Shown piece after piece: positions 20,880 to 32,046 of a stretch of DNA of 64,000 nt. Positions within the stretch are counted from its first letter, which is position 1; every line of letters begins with the position of its first letter. The position numbers and the translations under genes are program-made. The stretch is from Alligator mississippiensis (lineage: Eukaryota > Chordata > Crocodylia > Alligatoridae): positions 45,381,036 to 45,445,035 of the forward strand of contig NC_081829.1 of the NCBI RefSeq assembly GCF_030867095.1, in the 5' to 3' direction. The notes below the pieces were generated by a model. The model was not told the origin of the DNA and did no database searches. It worked only from the letters and a program-made list of their open reading frames with translations.

Positions 20880-21330
20880 TTCCTTCTTCCACAGGAGTAG
20901 CCACTTGGTGAAACTCTCCACTACCATCCATGAATCGCAGTAAATATAAATGGGCCTTGTCGGGTAGCCTGTTACCTCTACCAGTTCATACTTGGCCACA
21001 GTGACTACAGCAGCTAGCTCAGCATATTGTGCACTTTGACAATTTCCCCCCCAGGGTGAGTTGCTTATTATCCTGGATTCGTATGGCAGCCCCCCTCCAG
21101 GTATGACCTTTGGCTGAGCCGTCGGTAAACCAGATCACTATGTCCTCTGACGTTTCCATGTTGAGTGAAAAGGGGGGTGCTTCCTTGATGGGAGACGGCT
21201 TGTCTGGGCTGGCCGTGTCTGGGTATATGTTAATTGTGCTCTCTGTGACCTTTGCTACTAATACTAGATGTCCGTTTGGGGTCACCTGCTGAGCTTGACT
21301 TAAGATATAATAGATCCATTTTTGCAGTGT
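20880..21330 (-). pseudogene. Retroviral RNase H region, broken
   Basis: The open piece 21,285-21,019 contains IVIWFTDGSAKGHTWRGAA, the first catalytic aspartate motif of RNase H. The frame then shifts, and a further RNase H-like stretch with YCDS (about 20,945) follows before integrase. The domain normally degrades the RNA strand of the RNA-DNA hybrid. Confidence 0.7.
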
Positions 21331-21659
21331 GGTTTCTTGGGCTCAACCCCCTGGAGGGAGGTGTCTGTCGGACAATAGCATTCTTAGGATGGGCACCGGA
21401 GTCATTATGACAGTGAGAAGCTCCCCTCTCAGGGCCTCTGTGACTGTTAAAGCTGTGGCTGCTGCACACAGCATTTGTTCCAGAAGGGTGTATCGGGCTT
21501 CGGCCTCTTTCCAGCCTCAGCTCCAGAAGCCAAGGGGTTTTACCTCTGTCTCAGGTGTGTCCCTTTGCTACAAGCTCCAATGGGGCCCCCCTTCAGACAC
21601 GTTTACATGGAGCCAGAGCGCCCCTACTGGGTGCCGTGCTGCTAGGGAGAGTGGGTGAT

Positions 21660-22566
21660 CACTGCTTCCTTGAGGGCCCGCATAACATGTTGGGGCTCGG
21701 GGCCCCATTCCCACTCTGTTTTTTTTTTCTTGCATGGATTATACAGAGGCCAGGCCAACACAGTAAACTCAGGGACATGCAGGTGCCAGAAGTTAAGTGC
21801 ACCCAGCTGGGCTTGCAGCTCTTTTACAGTGTTGGGGGCAGGGGTATCTACCAGACTCTGCAGCTCTTTGGCTGGTACACTGGGTCCACCTTGCTACCAT
21901 TGGATTTCCAGGAATTCACACTGGGGCCCGACTTCTTGGATCTTTTTGCTGAACAGCGTGAACCCAAATGCTTGCACCTTTTCCTTTAGGGAGTCAAAAC
22001 CAGAAATGGTTAATTCCCAGCCTTGACATCATCGACGTATTGCCAGACACGTACCTCTGGATGACTCAACTGGACTTTATGGACCACCACAGCTTGCTCT
22101 TTGATAGCCAAGGTGGGGCTGTGCACCCAGACATGGGGTAGGACTGTATAGGTGTACTGCTGTCCCAACCGTGTGAAGGCAAACAAAGGCCAGTGATTTT
22201 CATGGATGGGAATAACAAAGAACATGTCCTTAATGTCTATGAATCCCATCCACTGTGGGCCATAGCACCTCATGCTTTCCATCAGTGCAGACATGGATGG
22301 GACTGAGGCTATCAGATGGTCAGTGTTGGCATTCAAAGCCCTAAAATCAATAGTCAATCGCCAATCCCCATTTGGTTTACGTACTGGCCACACTGGGTTG
22401 TTGTACAGGGAATGAGTTCGAATGATAGTTCCATCCTCCAGCTCTCGGTTGATGATGTCCTTGATGGGTTGCGTTCCCTTGGGGGGTATGCGGTATTGAG
22501 GTCAGTGTACCCCCTTCATGGCTGGCAGAGCAAGTGGGGTCATGGAACATCAGGCTACTGCCGTCA
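21660..22566 (-). pseudogene. Retroviral reverse transcriptase region, broken
   Basis: The longest open piece is 22,393-22,010 and includes VRKPNGDWRLTIDFRALN, FIDIKDMFFVIPI, an LPH-type turn in place of LPQG, and the catalytic QYVDD at about 22,028-22,042. The upstream part (YRIPPKGTQPIKDIINRELE, about 22,500-22,440) is readable in the same region. The frame breaks just after YVDD, and connection-domain-like sequence continues to about 21,660. The change in the conserved LPQG turn, together with the stops, indicates it is inactive. Confidence 0.8.
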
Positions 22567-23005
22567 TTATATGTCCTTCTGCTTGCCTTCCTGAACCGTG
22601 GCACATCCAAACTGCCAAGTTTCCTGTTTAAGGATAAACCGCTGCTCCTGCAACATGTTTAGTCCCATAAGGTTCGGCCCTCCCCAGAGCCTGACAGCAG
22701 CTGCTGTTACTATGGAGCCATTAGGCAAGGTGAAAGTGGGCTGGACCAAATGTCCTGATCGTCTGGCACCTCCAACTCCTACTACCTGTTAGGGAGTTCC
22801 CTGTGCCCCTTTCCATTCTGCACAGTCCAAAACACATAGCTGGGCACCAGTGTCTAGTAGCATATTAATTGACTTTTCCCTTCCATTGAGACAAATCTTT
22901 ATAGGTACTTGAATTAAGGGGCCAATATTATTCTGTGTTACCGGTCCCGATACTCTACTGCCCCACGATGGCCCCTTGCTCTGGGGGTTGGGTTGGCCGG
23001 GACTC
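22567..23005 (-). pseudogene. Retroviral protease region
   Basis: This aspartic protease region has the active-site motif INMLLDTGAQLCVLD at about 22,870-22,830 in one frame. After a stop at 22,789 it is followed by GGPNLMGLNML in the piece 22,749-22,567, which fits the C-terminal ILG-type motif of retroviral proteases. The protease frame overlaps the end of gag in a different frame near 23,006, so the ancestor may have used frameshifting, or an indel occurred. Confidence 0.7.
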
Positions 23006-24538
23006 CTACTGCTGGAGGTCAGGGGGTTCTGAAGGCTCTGTCTTCTTCCCTTTCCCATCCTCACAGTGTTTGGCCCATAATACTTGCAGGACCGGGGTGG
23101 GCAGCCCATCAATTTGCTCTTTATTGAACCCTCCTGCCAGTAACTCCCTCCACATCTGTGTCTGCAGGGGTTTAGATTTTCCATTCCCCACTTTTCTGGA
23201 CTTGTGGGGCCCTGCTGGATTGTCTTTCTCAGCGGCCACTGCCATGGCCTTGGCAGTTCTTATTAGTTTGGGAAGCCCCAGCTCCTGCAAGATTGGCAGA
23301 AGCTGTATCAACTGCCGGATTGCATTTCTTAATGGGTGAGTTACTAACTATTGTTGTAAAGCCAGCAGAACTGAAGCACATTCCGTCGGTGCTTGCCGAC
23401 AGAACTTCCTCCACATGGCTTCTGTCACCAGTTCTTCATCTAGTGTTCCTCCAGTTCCCTGCTCGAATGATTTCAATTAATGCTAGTTAATACAGACATT
23501 ATTAGATGCCTCTAAGTTAGCCCATGCCCAGGGGGAAAGGTTAAGCTCTTCTTCCATGTTATTATAACCCACAGCAACCACCTTCACTGCAGCAGAAAAC
23601 AGAGTAATGTTATCCTGCCTGACCCACTGACCCAACTGGATTTCAGGGTGGAGAACCAATTGTGCTGCCTTGGTGCGACTCACATATACTGCCGAGGCCC
23701 CTTCACCATACATTCAAACTAACCAGTCTATTATTTGCTCCCCTGGTTTGGCCTTATGTTGTTTTTGTAATTCTTGGATTTCTGTGCGAGTAAAGGACTG
23801 TGTCTCTGTCCGGAGATTGCCCCCTTGTGGCCCTGTATGAGTCACCACTACTGGGAAGGTTTGGGCTAACTCTCCTCCTAAATTCTCTTGGGCTGGTGGG
23901 GCATAAGGAAGTGGGATCTCACAGGCTTCTTCTGTAAGCCTCACATGCTCATCATCTCCTGGCTTGCTTACTGCAATTTCACCATACAGATCCTCGCTCT
24001 CTGGGTCATCCCACAGCTCAGTTTTTGGAATTCTGCCATGAAGACACTGCCAAACCTTTTCAGGGGAAGTTTCGACTGATCATGCCACTTGTACCTTCTG
24101 CTCAAGGGAGGTGATTGCCTGTGTGACTAGTATTTTTCCCTCCCGATGCTCTAGTATCTCTAGTTGGTCTTGAGCAGCTCTAACAGCCACGCACGTGAAA
24201 CTGCTAGAATCCTTTTCTTCCCTTAAGTCCCTCTCAAGCTGGGTCACTTGGTCTTTTAAGGATTGGTTCTCTTCATGGAGTTGAGTGCCTTCCTCTGCTC
24301 CCAGTCTTAGGCAGGTTGCCAGCAGCCAAGACAGGCATCCTTTCTTAGGTCTCCCCCTCTGCACAGCAATGAACATAGCCCACTGACAGGGTATTGTGGT
24401 GGGATCGCTCCAGGTGGGTCTTAACCTCTCTTTATCCCACCCTGGATTCTTAATACTCATAACCTCTTCTATTAAAGCAATCAGTGGGGTCCAACCCTCT
24501 GCCCCCTCTGCACCATTCTTTCCCTCCGAACTCTCCAT
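23006..24538 (-). pseudogene. Retroviral gag region, fragmented
   Basis: Gag begins at ATG 24,538 (MESSEGKNGAEG), about 120 bp inside the 5' LTR. The first open piece (24,538-24,080) includes a predicted coiled coil (EENQSLKDQVTQLERDLREE). Capsid-like sequence follows in 23,944-23,714 and 23,713-23,483, separated only by one TGA that likely came from CGA. The last piece (23,311-23,006) is basic and ends at TAG. No CCHC knuckle was seen at the C-terminus, which is unusual for most retroviruses but can reflect decay. Confidence 0.65.
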
Positions 24539-24558
24539 CCTTGATCCTGTTCATGAAT

Positions 24559-24656
24559 GCCAATTTTGTCACAGGCCAGCTGGGCACTGTGAGTGTATCA
24601 ATTTTATCACAGGCCAACTGGGCTGTTTGATTCAGTTTCAGCTTGAGGAGGCAAAG
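24559..24656. repeat. Two extra LTR-like phrases between LTR and gag
   Basis: The phrase TCACAGGCCAGCTGGGCACT (about 24,569) and a shorter version (TCACAGGCCAACTGGGCTGT, about 24,606) resemble the LTR-internal phrase at about 24,798-24,820. They occupy the place where a primer-binding site should be, and no TGG-type tRNA primer site was recognised. This may be a local duplication of LTR sequence. Confidence 0.5.
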
Positions 24657-25626
24657 TTGGGAGTGAAATAAAGGCAAATTTATTATAGCTTACACACACA
24701 GCAGTTAACAGAAAGTTATATGCGATAAGCAGATAATGCAGTATTAAAGAGCTAATAGTAAATAATAACAACAGATAATAACAACAGGTCAATTCTATCG
24801 CAGGCCAACTGTGCACTGCGAGGGTATTAGTCACCGGGCTGTTTAAAACAACAGATAGACAGACATGGGTTGGCAACTTATCGATAGTCCCTCAATGCCA
24901 GGTACACGTCAAGTGATTCCAGCGAAGTCAGGCTTCCCCGATCAATGCTGTCACAGGGTTGCCAGGGAAGATCCCTTGATCAGGATCTGATCCTCACTCA
25001 CACCAGGAGTCTGGGGTCCGGGAGTGGACCAGAAATGACCGTTCTGTTCCCTCCTTCCTGCTGGTTACCTCATGCACGTGCTTTTTATACCTAGTCTTAT
25101 GTTAATCTGTTGGCCTCAGAGCCACTCACAATGTTGCCCTATAGCTGTTACCCTATGGGATTGAAAGGTGTTAAAAATTATCATAAAAGGTTACTACCCA
25201 AGCTTGGGTTTATCCAATAAGCAAATTATGATGCAGCACCTTTAGGTTAGAAATTGACATTGCTCCGCCTTGACTCCAACCCCTTTTAGGTTTCATTTGA
25301 ATATGCTTTCTCAGGATGTGCTTTCCTGGAATGTGTTGGGTGTGCCAGGCAGTTAGATCCAGGTTTATCATCAAGGCTGAACCCTGAGAAAAAAAAAAAA
25401 GATTGGGTTTCCTAATCTTACAGCTACAGCTTCGCATATGAGACCCAGTCAGTTCCACAAACATTTAATTTCATCATTTTGGTTAAACTTATGACAGACA
25501 AGTTACATTTGCAGTTTACAAACTTACAATCTTATATTATCTAATGTTACCTGTTTAGGCAAAATACCAAATGCCTCCAAGAAGCACATATTTATTGCTT
25601 ATTAATGTCTCTGGTTCTGGCTGTCA
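24657..25626 (-). repeat. 5' LTR of the endogenous retrovirus
   Basis: This 970-bp LTR is homologous to 16,121-17,090 with many scattered substitutions, so the provirus is old. On the element strand it starts TGACAGCC at 25,626. A TATA box (GGTATAAAAAGC) lies at about 25,080-25,092 and AATAAA at about 24,677-24,682. A short A-rich expansion (about 25,388-25,400) is absent from the other LTR. Confidence 0.85.
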
Positions 25627-25671
25627 TACCAGCCCCATCAATGACTGCTCCGCCCAGCCCCAGCATCCCAG

Positions 25672-25719
<48 letters not shown>

Positions 25720-26080
25720 CCCACACTCACTGGCTGCTTCAGCAGCTGTTGGGGCTTCTGGGAGCTGATGGAAGAGTGCCCCCCCATGCAGTGCAGGGCA
25801 GTGAGGATTGACCCCCCCCCCACCTGGCAGGAAGCAGTGAATGTGGGGCTTTAAAAATAATAAAAAAAAAAGGTCTGAGATGCTGGGGACAGGTGGGGCT
25901 GGGGAATGGGGCTCATAGCAGAGTCCCCATGCAGCACAGGGCAGTGGGGGGACAGAACATATTGCCCCACCACCTGGTAGGATCCAGTGAGTACGGGGCT
26001 TTTTTTTTTTTTTTTTTTTTAAGATCTGGGATGTTGAGGCCAGGCAAGGCAGCCATTGATGGGGCTGGGAGAGCTGGAGG
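25627..26080. mobile_element. Small foldback repeat abutting the provirus
   Basis: The left part (CCAGCCCCATCAATGACTGC, 25,629 on) returns as its reverse complement on the right (CAGCCATTGATGGGGCTGGG at about 26,050), so the segment folds back on itself. Two internal modules share the phrases CAGGGCAGTG and ACCTGG. It includes a 40-base poly-A tract (25,678-25,717) and a poly-T tract (26,000-26,020). The provirus ends exactly where this begins, so the retrovirus may have landed inside it. Confidence 0.55.
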
Positions 26081-27244
26081 GGGATGGGGTCTGTTTGTCA
26101 ACACCTGCACACTAATATCTTAGTGTTAACCCACACCATCAGTTTCCCAATTTTCTAATTGCTAACTTCAACCATGCTTTTTCAAAAAAAGAAAAAAACA
26201 AACAAGACATTTATTGACAGAAAGCAGGAGGCTATGGACAAGTAAATCCAATATAGTTTTGAAAGATGACTATTATCAAAGTTCCTGGTAGTACAGCTAG
26301 ACAAATTTCAGAAATGCATTTTGGAGACTGTTCATTCCCTGTCCCTTAATTATTCAAAGAACCCATTTTTAGAATTATGATATTCTTCCTAAAGCACAAA
26401 GAGTTAATTCCTGTATTACTCTGTACTACTATTTCTTAAAATAACTCTGCTAGAAAAGTCAGCTGTGATAGCCCATTGTGCATGTTACTTTTAAGTAGTT
26501 TAAGCACATTTTCTTTAGAAACCATAACAATTTTAATGTTCCTGACAAACAAAGAAATAATTACCCTTGCAGTCAAGGAAAGTGCTGATGAGCACTAAGA
26601 GGGGGAAAAAAAATGGAAAGGAAAGTATCCACTTTAGCAGCTCCACTTAACTTAGTTTTTTGTTGCATTTTAACATGTAGTCAGCCTAATTGATTAAGTA
26701 AATCAATCCTTCCTTCTTTGGTTAAAAAAACCCACACACACACAAAAAAACCCCTTAATTTTTTTTCAGAAGTTGTTGTGGAGAAGTACATACAGTTGGA
26801 AAGCAGCTTCCCAAGAAAATTTAGGGAGGAAATTGAGTAAGATATAATAAAAGGGAAGTTACAAAGAAAACTAAAGAAAAAGAAAGGTACATTAGGTGAA
26901 ATGTGTAGCAGGCTTACCTGAACAGGTTTTCAAGCACCATTGTATCTTGGAAAATGCTTGCAGATGTGCAAAGAAATTTAGGAAAGCACTTACACACATA
27001 CCTAAAACAAAGCAAATGTGTAAGCATGGGCAGACCTAGAATTCTGAAAAGGGAGTGAAGGTCAGGTCATGTGGCGCATCATCACGTATAACACAATGCA
27101 CAATTTTATCCAATTAAAGAGAAACTAGAAGTTATACTAACATGCTAAGAGCCTAGCATTATATTATTAAGTTTAAGACCCAAGCAAAAACTAATATAAC
27201 TAAATATTGGAATGTACATTAATTGGATAGATTATATATTGTGT
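26081..27244. other. AT-rich DNA, no gene seen
   Basis: No open frame, repeat end or RNA gene could be supported. There are short A runs and a CACACA run at about 26,735. Confidence 0.5.
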
Positions 27245-27610
27245 TTAAAAAATACAACAAATTAAGCAACAAATATTCAAAATATATGGTGTCAGTAGTC
27301 CTGTAGTCATTGTACAGTGCCTTTCGATTAATGCAGCTGGGGACAGTTCATAAGGAGCTTGCTGGTGGAGGACTTTAATCTTCTGAATGTTAAGTGTCAG
27401 TCTCATTTTCTTGTATGCCTTGGTAAAGACATTGACAATTTCCTGACATTGACAAATGTCTGCTTCCAAGTGAGCATACACTACAGCATCATTAAAATAC
27501 TGGAGCTCAATAACTGAGGTCAGAAAGCTCTTGGTTTTGGTTCAGTATTGACTGAAGTTAAACAGTGTAACATTTGGTAGTTTAGCTCCAGGTTGGCTGG
27601 AAGTTTGTTG
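27245..27610 (-). pseudogene. LINE reverse transcriptase fragment (3' part of inverted segment)
   Basis: The minus-strand translation has a degenerate FNDAVVYAHLE in the place of the FADDAA-type catalytic box, followed by a KKMRLTLNIQKIKVLHQQAP stretch typical of the region just after the RT active site in many LINEs. It is the continuation of 29,584-30,326 on the other side of the foldback insertion at 27,619. Clade was not assigned. Both catalytic aspartates are affected, so it is dead. Confidence 0.65.
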
Positions 27611-27618
27611 GTGATTGG

Positions 27619-29583
27619 CAAGGATCCTAGTTTTCTCCAATTAAAAATAACAAATTCTCTGATTAAAAACCCAAAATCCATCATAAAAATTAAAATCCCC
27701 CCAAACCGCCCCCTCAGCACTGCTGGTGCCCTGCACTCCCTCCTCCCACCTCAAAAGCCCTCATGACACCCCTCACAACAGCCCCCCAGACACACAGCCA
27801 CAGACATGAAGACACAGAGGTACACACAGACACTGACACCCACCCCAGCAGGTAAGTATGTGTTGGGGCAGGGAAGGGCAGGGGAAAGGGAAGGTGCTGG
27901 GGGGGGGGTAGATCAAGAAAGGGGGGAAGCGTGGCCTGTGCCCACTCCCAGGAGCAGGGCCAGGGGGTGAGGGCAGGAGTGCCACTCTGCAGGCCACACA
28001 TGCACCGGCCGGCTTGACAGAGGGTTTGCACACAGAGGCCACCACCACAACTGTGCCACTGCACCCTGCGCTACCATCCCATGGCCACCTGCATGGTTGT
28101 GTGGGCAAGTTGCGCAGGGCATGGCAGTGGCAGTGCGGTGGCAATCACCATGGGTGGGCCACATATGTGCCGCCCAGCCAGGGAGTGGAAAGTGGGGCTT
28201 GCATGCAGAAGCCGCCACTGCACCACTGCTTATGCCCCACAACCAGCTGCATGGGTCTGTGGTAGTGCAGGGTGGTGGCAGCTGCGTGCTGGCTGGGGGG
28301 ATGGAGGGGGACTTTGTGGGCAAGCACTGCCACTGTGGAGCCATGCCTTTTGCCCCTGGACCCTAGAGGTAAGTGGGGCTTGGGAGCTGCGGGGTGCTGC
28401 TGGCCCCAGGTGGCACACCGCAGCCAGGTGCATGGCCAGGGGATGAGGGCAGGGTTGCCTCTCTCTGGAGGGCTTTGTGGGTAAGCGATGCAGGTAAGCA
28501 TGCTGCCCGGCCAGCTGCCTAGGGGAGGGGGAGGCTAGCATGCAGCCAGCTGCACAGCTCCATGGCCATCTCTGCAGTGGCAGTGGCAAGGAATGGTGGC
28601 TGGAGGGGTGGGGAAGGCTCATGTGTGGCAGCCACTGCTTCTTACCTGTAGGGCCATGCCCACAGTGATGGCCGCTGTATACAAAACCTCCCTGCATTCT
28701 CCACAGAGCCATGCCTGGACCTGGGCGGCCAGCCGCAGGATGGCAGCAGCAGCGTGGTGGTGGCCGAGCAGCACGCAGCCATCCCCACCACCATCCTGCA
28801 TGGAGCTATGTGTCCGGCTGTACGGCAGCAGCAGCAGTGTGGTGGCAGCCACAGTGCGGTGCAGCGCAGGATGGTAGTAGGGATGGCTGCTTGCCACCCA
28901 GCCACCACCACACAGCTGCTGCTGCCCTGCGGCTGACTGCACAACTTCGGGCATGGCTCCGCAGCGGCATGGGGAGGTTTTTTTTACACAGCGGCTGTCT
29001 TTGCTGGCATGGCCCCACAGGGAAGCGGCACCAGTCGCCACATATGAGCCCTGTCCCACCCCCATCTCTCACCGCCACTGCTGAGCCGGCCAAGGAGCTG
29101 TGCAACTGGCTGCATGCCAGTGTGCCCCTCCCCTAGGTGGCTGGACAGATGGCATGCATGCCTCACATCGCTTACCTGCAAAGCCCCCTGCATAGGGGCA
29201 CCCCTGCCCTCACCCCTGCACCTGGCAGCAGTGTGCCACCTGGAGCCGGCAGCATCCCCCATGCCCTCAGCCCCGCTCCACAGCCCCCAAGCTCCACTTA
29301 CCTCTAGGATCCAGGGGTGAAGGGCAAGTCTGAGCCTGAGCCCAACCTTGGCTGACCCAGAATCTCAGGTGCCACCCTTCCCCCTCTGGGTAGTGGTGGG
29401 GATTTCCCACCCTTTCTGCAATCAGCTCTTGCAGGCTTGTTCCAGCCTGCAATAGCTCTTTGCAAAAGCAGAGAATCCACTCACTTCTCTGCTAAAAAGG
29501 GAAATCCACATTTTCTCCAATAAAAACAGGGAATCCATGGTTTTCTCCATTTTTCCATGGGAAATGGAAAACCCGGATCCCTA
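27619..29583. mobile_element. 1.97-kb hAT-like foldback element
   Basis: The ends are imperfect inverted repeats (CAAGGATCCTAGTTTTC at left; TAGGGATCCGGGTTTTC as reverse complement at right). They are flanked by 8-bp direct repeats matching at six positions (GTGATTGG 27,611-27,618; GTGATCAG 29,584-29,591), which is the target-duplication length of hAT transposons. The core is GC-rich and folds back: 28,347-28,800 is the near reverse complement of 28,864-29,325, with a spacer of about 63 bp. No transposase is visible, so it is non-autonomous. It splits an older LINE. Confidence 0.75.
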
Positions 29584-30326
29584 GTGATCAGATGTAGCAT
29601 CATGGCAAGGAATATTAAGAAGAGCACTAGAATGATGACAAGCCTTGCTTAACTGCCATTTTAACCTAAGGCCACATCCAGATGTGCATGAACATTTGGT
29701 TCCCTGGGGACAACTAACAGTGGCTCACATTATGCCAACACTAGTTGTCCCCAGGGAATGTGTCTCACACTCTGGCATGCAGCAAGTTACCCCTGGTAGG
29801 GTAGGGGAGGCTGGGGCCAGCAGTAGTGATCCTGCTGCACAAAACCTGGCCAGCAGAGGATTGTGGCTCTGGTCAACCAGGCTCCAGTTTTGGGTGGCAC
29901 ACACTGCTGCCACATGCGCCACTTCAGTTTTTTCCCCCATGGTTTTTCAATCCCTGGATATTCATGCTGCTCCCTTGCATGCTACCCCCTTCCAGTGTGG
30001 AGAACGATAGAATGTGCAGTATGCAGCACCACTGACATGTCTGTGGCACCATACAACACATAGTTGCACTTGTCTTGATGCAGCCAAAGGGATCTGTGAT
30101 AGATCCATCACTGAGAACCTCCACTCACATACCATCAGGGAACAGGCAGAGAATGGTGACAAATTTTGGTGGGCATCCTTACTTCAAAAGGATCCTCCAC
30201 AACACTTCTTAGCTGACAGAGTCGAAAGCTTTTGTTAGGTCAGAAAAGGCCACGTAGAGAGGCTTACCTTGTTACTGGCATTTCTCCTGCAGCTGGCAAG
30301 CAGTGAAGATCGTATCAGTTGTGTCT
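29584..30326 (-). pseudogene. LINE reverse transcriptase fragment (central part)
   Basis: The minus-strand translation reads TTDTIFTACQLQEKC at about 30,320-30,275, FSDLTKAFDSVS at about 30,245-30,210, VLSDGSITDPF at about 30,115-30,085, and VKQG at about 29,655. These are RT blocks of a LINE, in order. The frame is broken by many stops. About 29,665-29,925 looks like a later short insertion with a perfect hairpin. The fragment is cut on the right by a CR1 and on the left by the foldback at 29,583. Confidence 0.7.
29700..29758. repeat. Perfect 17-bp hairpin
   Basis: The arm 29,700-29,716 (TTCCCTGGGGACAACTA) is exactly repeated as its reverse complement at 29,742-29,758, with a 25-bp loop. 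It lies in a short insert within the LINE and probably belongs to a MITE. Confidence 0.8.
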
Positions 30327-31783
30327 CTTAAAAATATTCAAAAACTTGTGGCACTCAGGTGAAGTACTTGAAGACTGGAAGAAGGGCAATGTGGTACCCA
30401 TCTTCAAGAAAGGGAGGAAAGTAGATCCTGGGAATTACAGGCCAATCAGCTTGATCTCAAGTAAGATTCTGGAGAAAATTATCAAAGAGACTCTACTTGA
30501 TGAGCTGGCTGATGGCAACATCCTGAGGGACAACTAGCATGGGTTTGTCATGGGTAGGTCTTGCCTGACCAATCTCATCTCCTTCTATGATCAGGTGACA
30601 TATCACGTGGACAAGGGAGAAGAAATTGACATCATATATCTGGACCTTAAAAAGCCTTTGATTTGGTGTGCTATGAACGCCTCATGGAAAAATTGGCCAA
30701 TTGTGGTCTTGGCTACACTAGTCCAATGGCTGGGAAATTGGCTCCAAGGTCAGACCCAGAGAGTAGTAGTCAGTGGAAGAGAATCACTGTGGTGCTCTGT
30801 GACCAGTGGTGTCCCCCAAGGCTCTGTCCTTGGACCACTTATCTTCAACATCTTTACCAATGATGTGGACATTGGTGTCAGAAGTGCACTGTCCAATTCG
30901 CCAATGACACTAAAATTTGGGGCATAGTGTCCACACCTGAGGATAGGCTAGTTATCCAGGCTGACTTGGATAAGCTTAGTAAGAGGGCAGATATAAATCT
31001 GATGATGTTCAGTACCAAAAAATGCAAGGTACTCCACCTCGGGGGAAAAAAGGCAGCACCTTTATAGGCTTGGCAGTGCTATGCTCACTAGCACCATGGC
31101 TGAAAGAGACTTGGGGGTCATGATTGACCACAAGATGAACATGAGCCACCAAATGTGATGTCACAGCTGGTAAAGCAAGTAAAACTGGCTTGCATCCATA
31201 GACGTTTCTCAAGTAAATCTCAGGATATCATCCTCCCACTGTACTCAGCCTTGGTAAGACCACAGCTGGAGTACTGCATCCAGTTCTGGGCTCCACAATT
31301 CAAGAAGGATGTCAAGAAGCTTGAGAGAGTCCAGAGGAGAGCCATGTACATGATCAGAGGGAAGGAAAATAGGCCTTATGATTAGAGGCTGAGAGCCATA
31401 GGATTCTTCAGCCTAGAAAAGCAAAGACTCAGGGGTGAGCTCCCTGGTGCCTGCCTATAAGTGTATAAGGGGTATTCATCAGGATCTGGGGGAACAACTT
31501 TTCACCAGAGCACCCCAAGGGATAACAGGGACCAACAGTCATAAACTCCTCCATGACCATTTTAGGCTGGACATAAGGAAAAACTTCTTTACTGTACGAG
31601 CCCATAAGGCCTGGAATAGATTCCCTCCAGAAGTAGCACAGGCACCCACTTTGGACTCATTCAAGGAACATTTGGATGCTTGTCTTGCTGGGATCCTTTG
31701 ACCCTAGCTGACTTTCTGCCCCTGGGGCAGGGGACTGGACTTGATGATCTCTCAAGGTCCCTTCCAGCCCTAATGTCTATGAA
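30327..31783 (+). mobile_element. CR1 LINE, 5'-truncated
   Basis: This plus-strand CR1 fragment encodes RT pieces in three frames: EVLEDWKKGNVVPIFKKGRK...GNYRPISLIS, then GRSCLTNLISFYDQV, VPQGSVLGPLIFNIF, and [15 protein letters not shown]. The C-terminal FRLDIRKNFFTVRAHKAWN is followed by the family's 3' end (ACTTGATGATCTCTCAAGGTCCCTTCCAGCC region, about 31,737-31,775) and its octamer-like tail (GTCTATGAAATC). Several indels and stops make it inactive. It interrupts a minus-strand LINE, whose frame resumes exactly on both sides. Confidence 0.9.
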
Positions 31784-32046
31784 ATCTCGATGCTCTAAAT
31801 GCACACTGATATCCTGTAAAGGTCTTCAGCAAGTGGGATGAGATGGTTCAGAAGAGTTCTCACAATGATCTTTCCTGTGGTGGACAGCAAGGTAATCCTT
31901 TTGTAGTTTCCATGGTTGGACGCTGGATAATGTTGAGTATTTCCCATACCTCACAAGCTCTCTCTTGCAGAAGGCTGACATCAATGAAGAAATCCAATAT
32001 AGGATTTAGATGCCAGAAGAAACAGGTGTTTAAATATCCAGATCCA
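31784..32046 (-). pseudogene. LINE reverse transcriptase fragment (5' part of inverted segment)
   Basis: The minus-strand translation includes KRITLLSTTGKIIVRTLLNHLIPLAEDLYR at about 31,910-31,815 (shown in blocks: LLSTTGKIIVRTLLNHL) and then QCAFRA at the CR1 edge. Across the CR1 the next residues are TTDTIF, which is the expected order for an RT of this type. It is degenerate upstream. Confidence 0.7.

Larger units (their letters stand above)
16121..25626 (-). mobile_element. Endogenous retrovirus, full structure, decayed
   Basis: This provirus is on the minus strand: 5' LTR (25,626-24,657), gag, pro, pol, env, and 3' LTR (17,090-16,121). Protease (LLDTGAQ), RT (QYVDD), RNase H (FTDGS) and integrase (HHCC, DD35E landmarks) are all recognisable, but each is split by stops and frameshifts. 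An env-like region is present, so it derives from an exogenous-type virus. The RT/integrase style suggests class I, though class III could not be excluded by eye. No target duplication was found: the flanks are AACAG at the left and TACCA at the right, so an end may be altered. Confidence 0.85.

Noticed and set aside
22985..23030. Programmed gag-pro frameshift site
   Set aside because: The gag and protease frames do overlap, but no standard slippery heptamer is seen, and indels elsewhere in the provirus make a simple mutation just as likely.
25678..25717. Poly-A tract as a retroposed mRNA tail
   Set aside because: It lies inside the foldback with a poly-T partner further right. No processed gene lies upstream.
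28230..28712. 160-codon minus frame and neighbours in 27,900-29,070
   Set aside because: They lie within the GC-rich foldback, occur on both strands, and encode His/Pro/Ala-rich low-complexity sequence.
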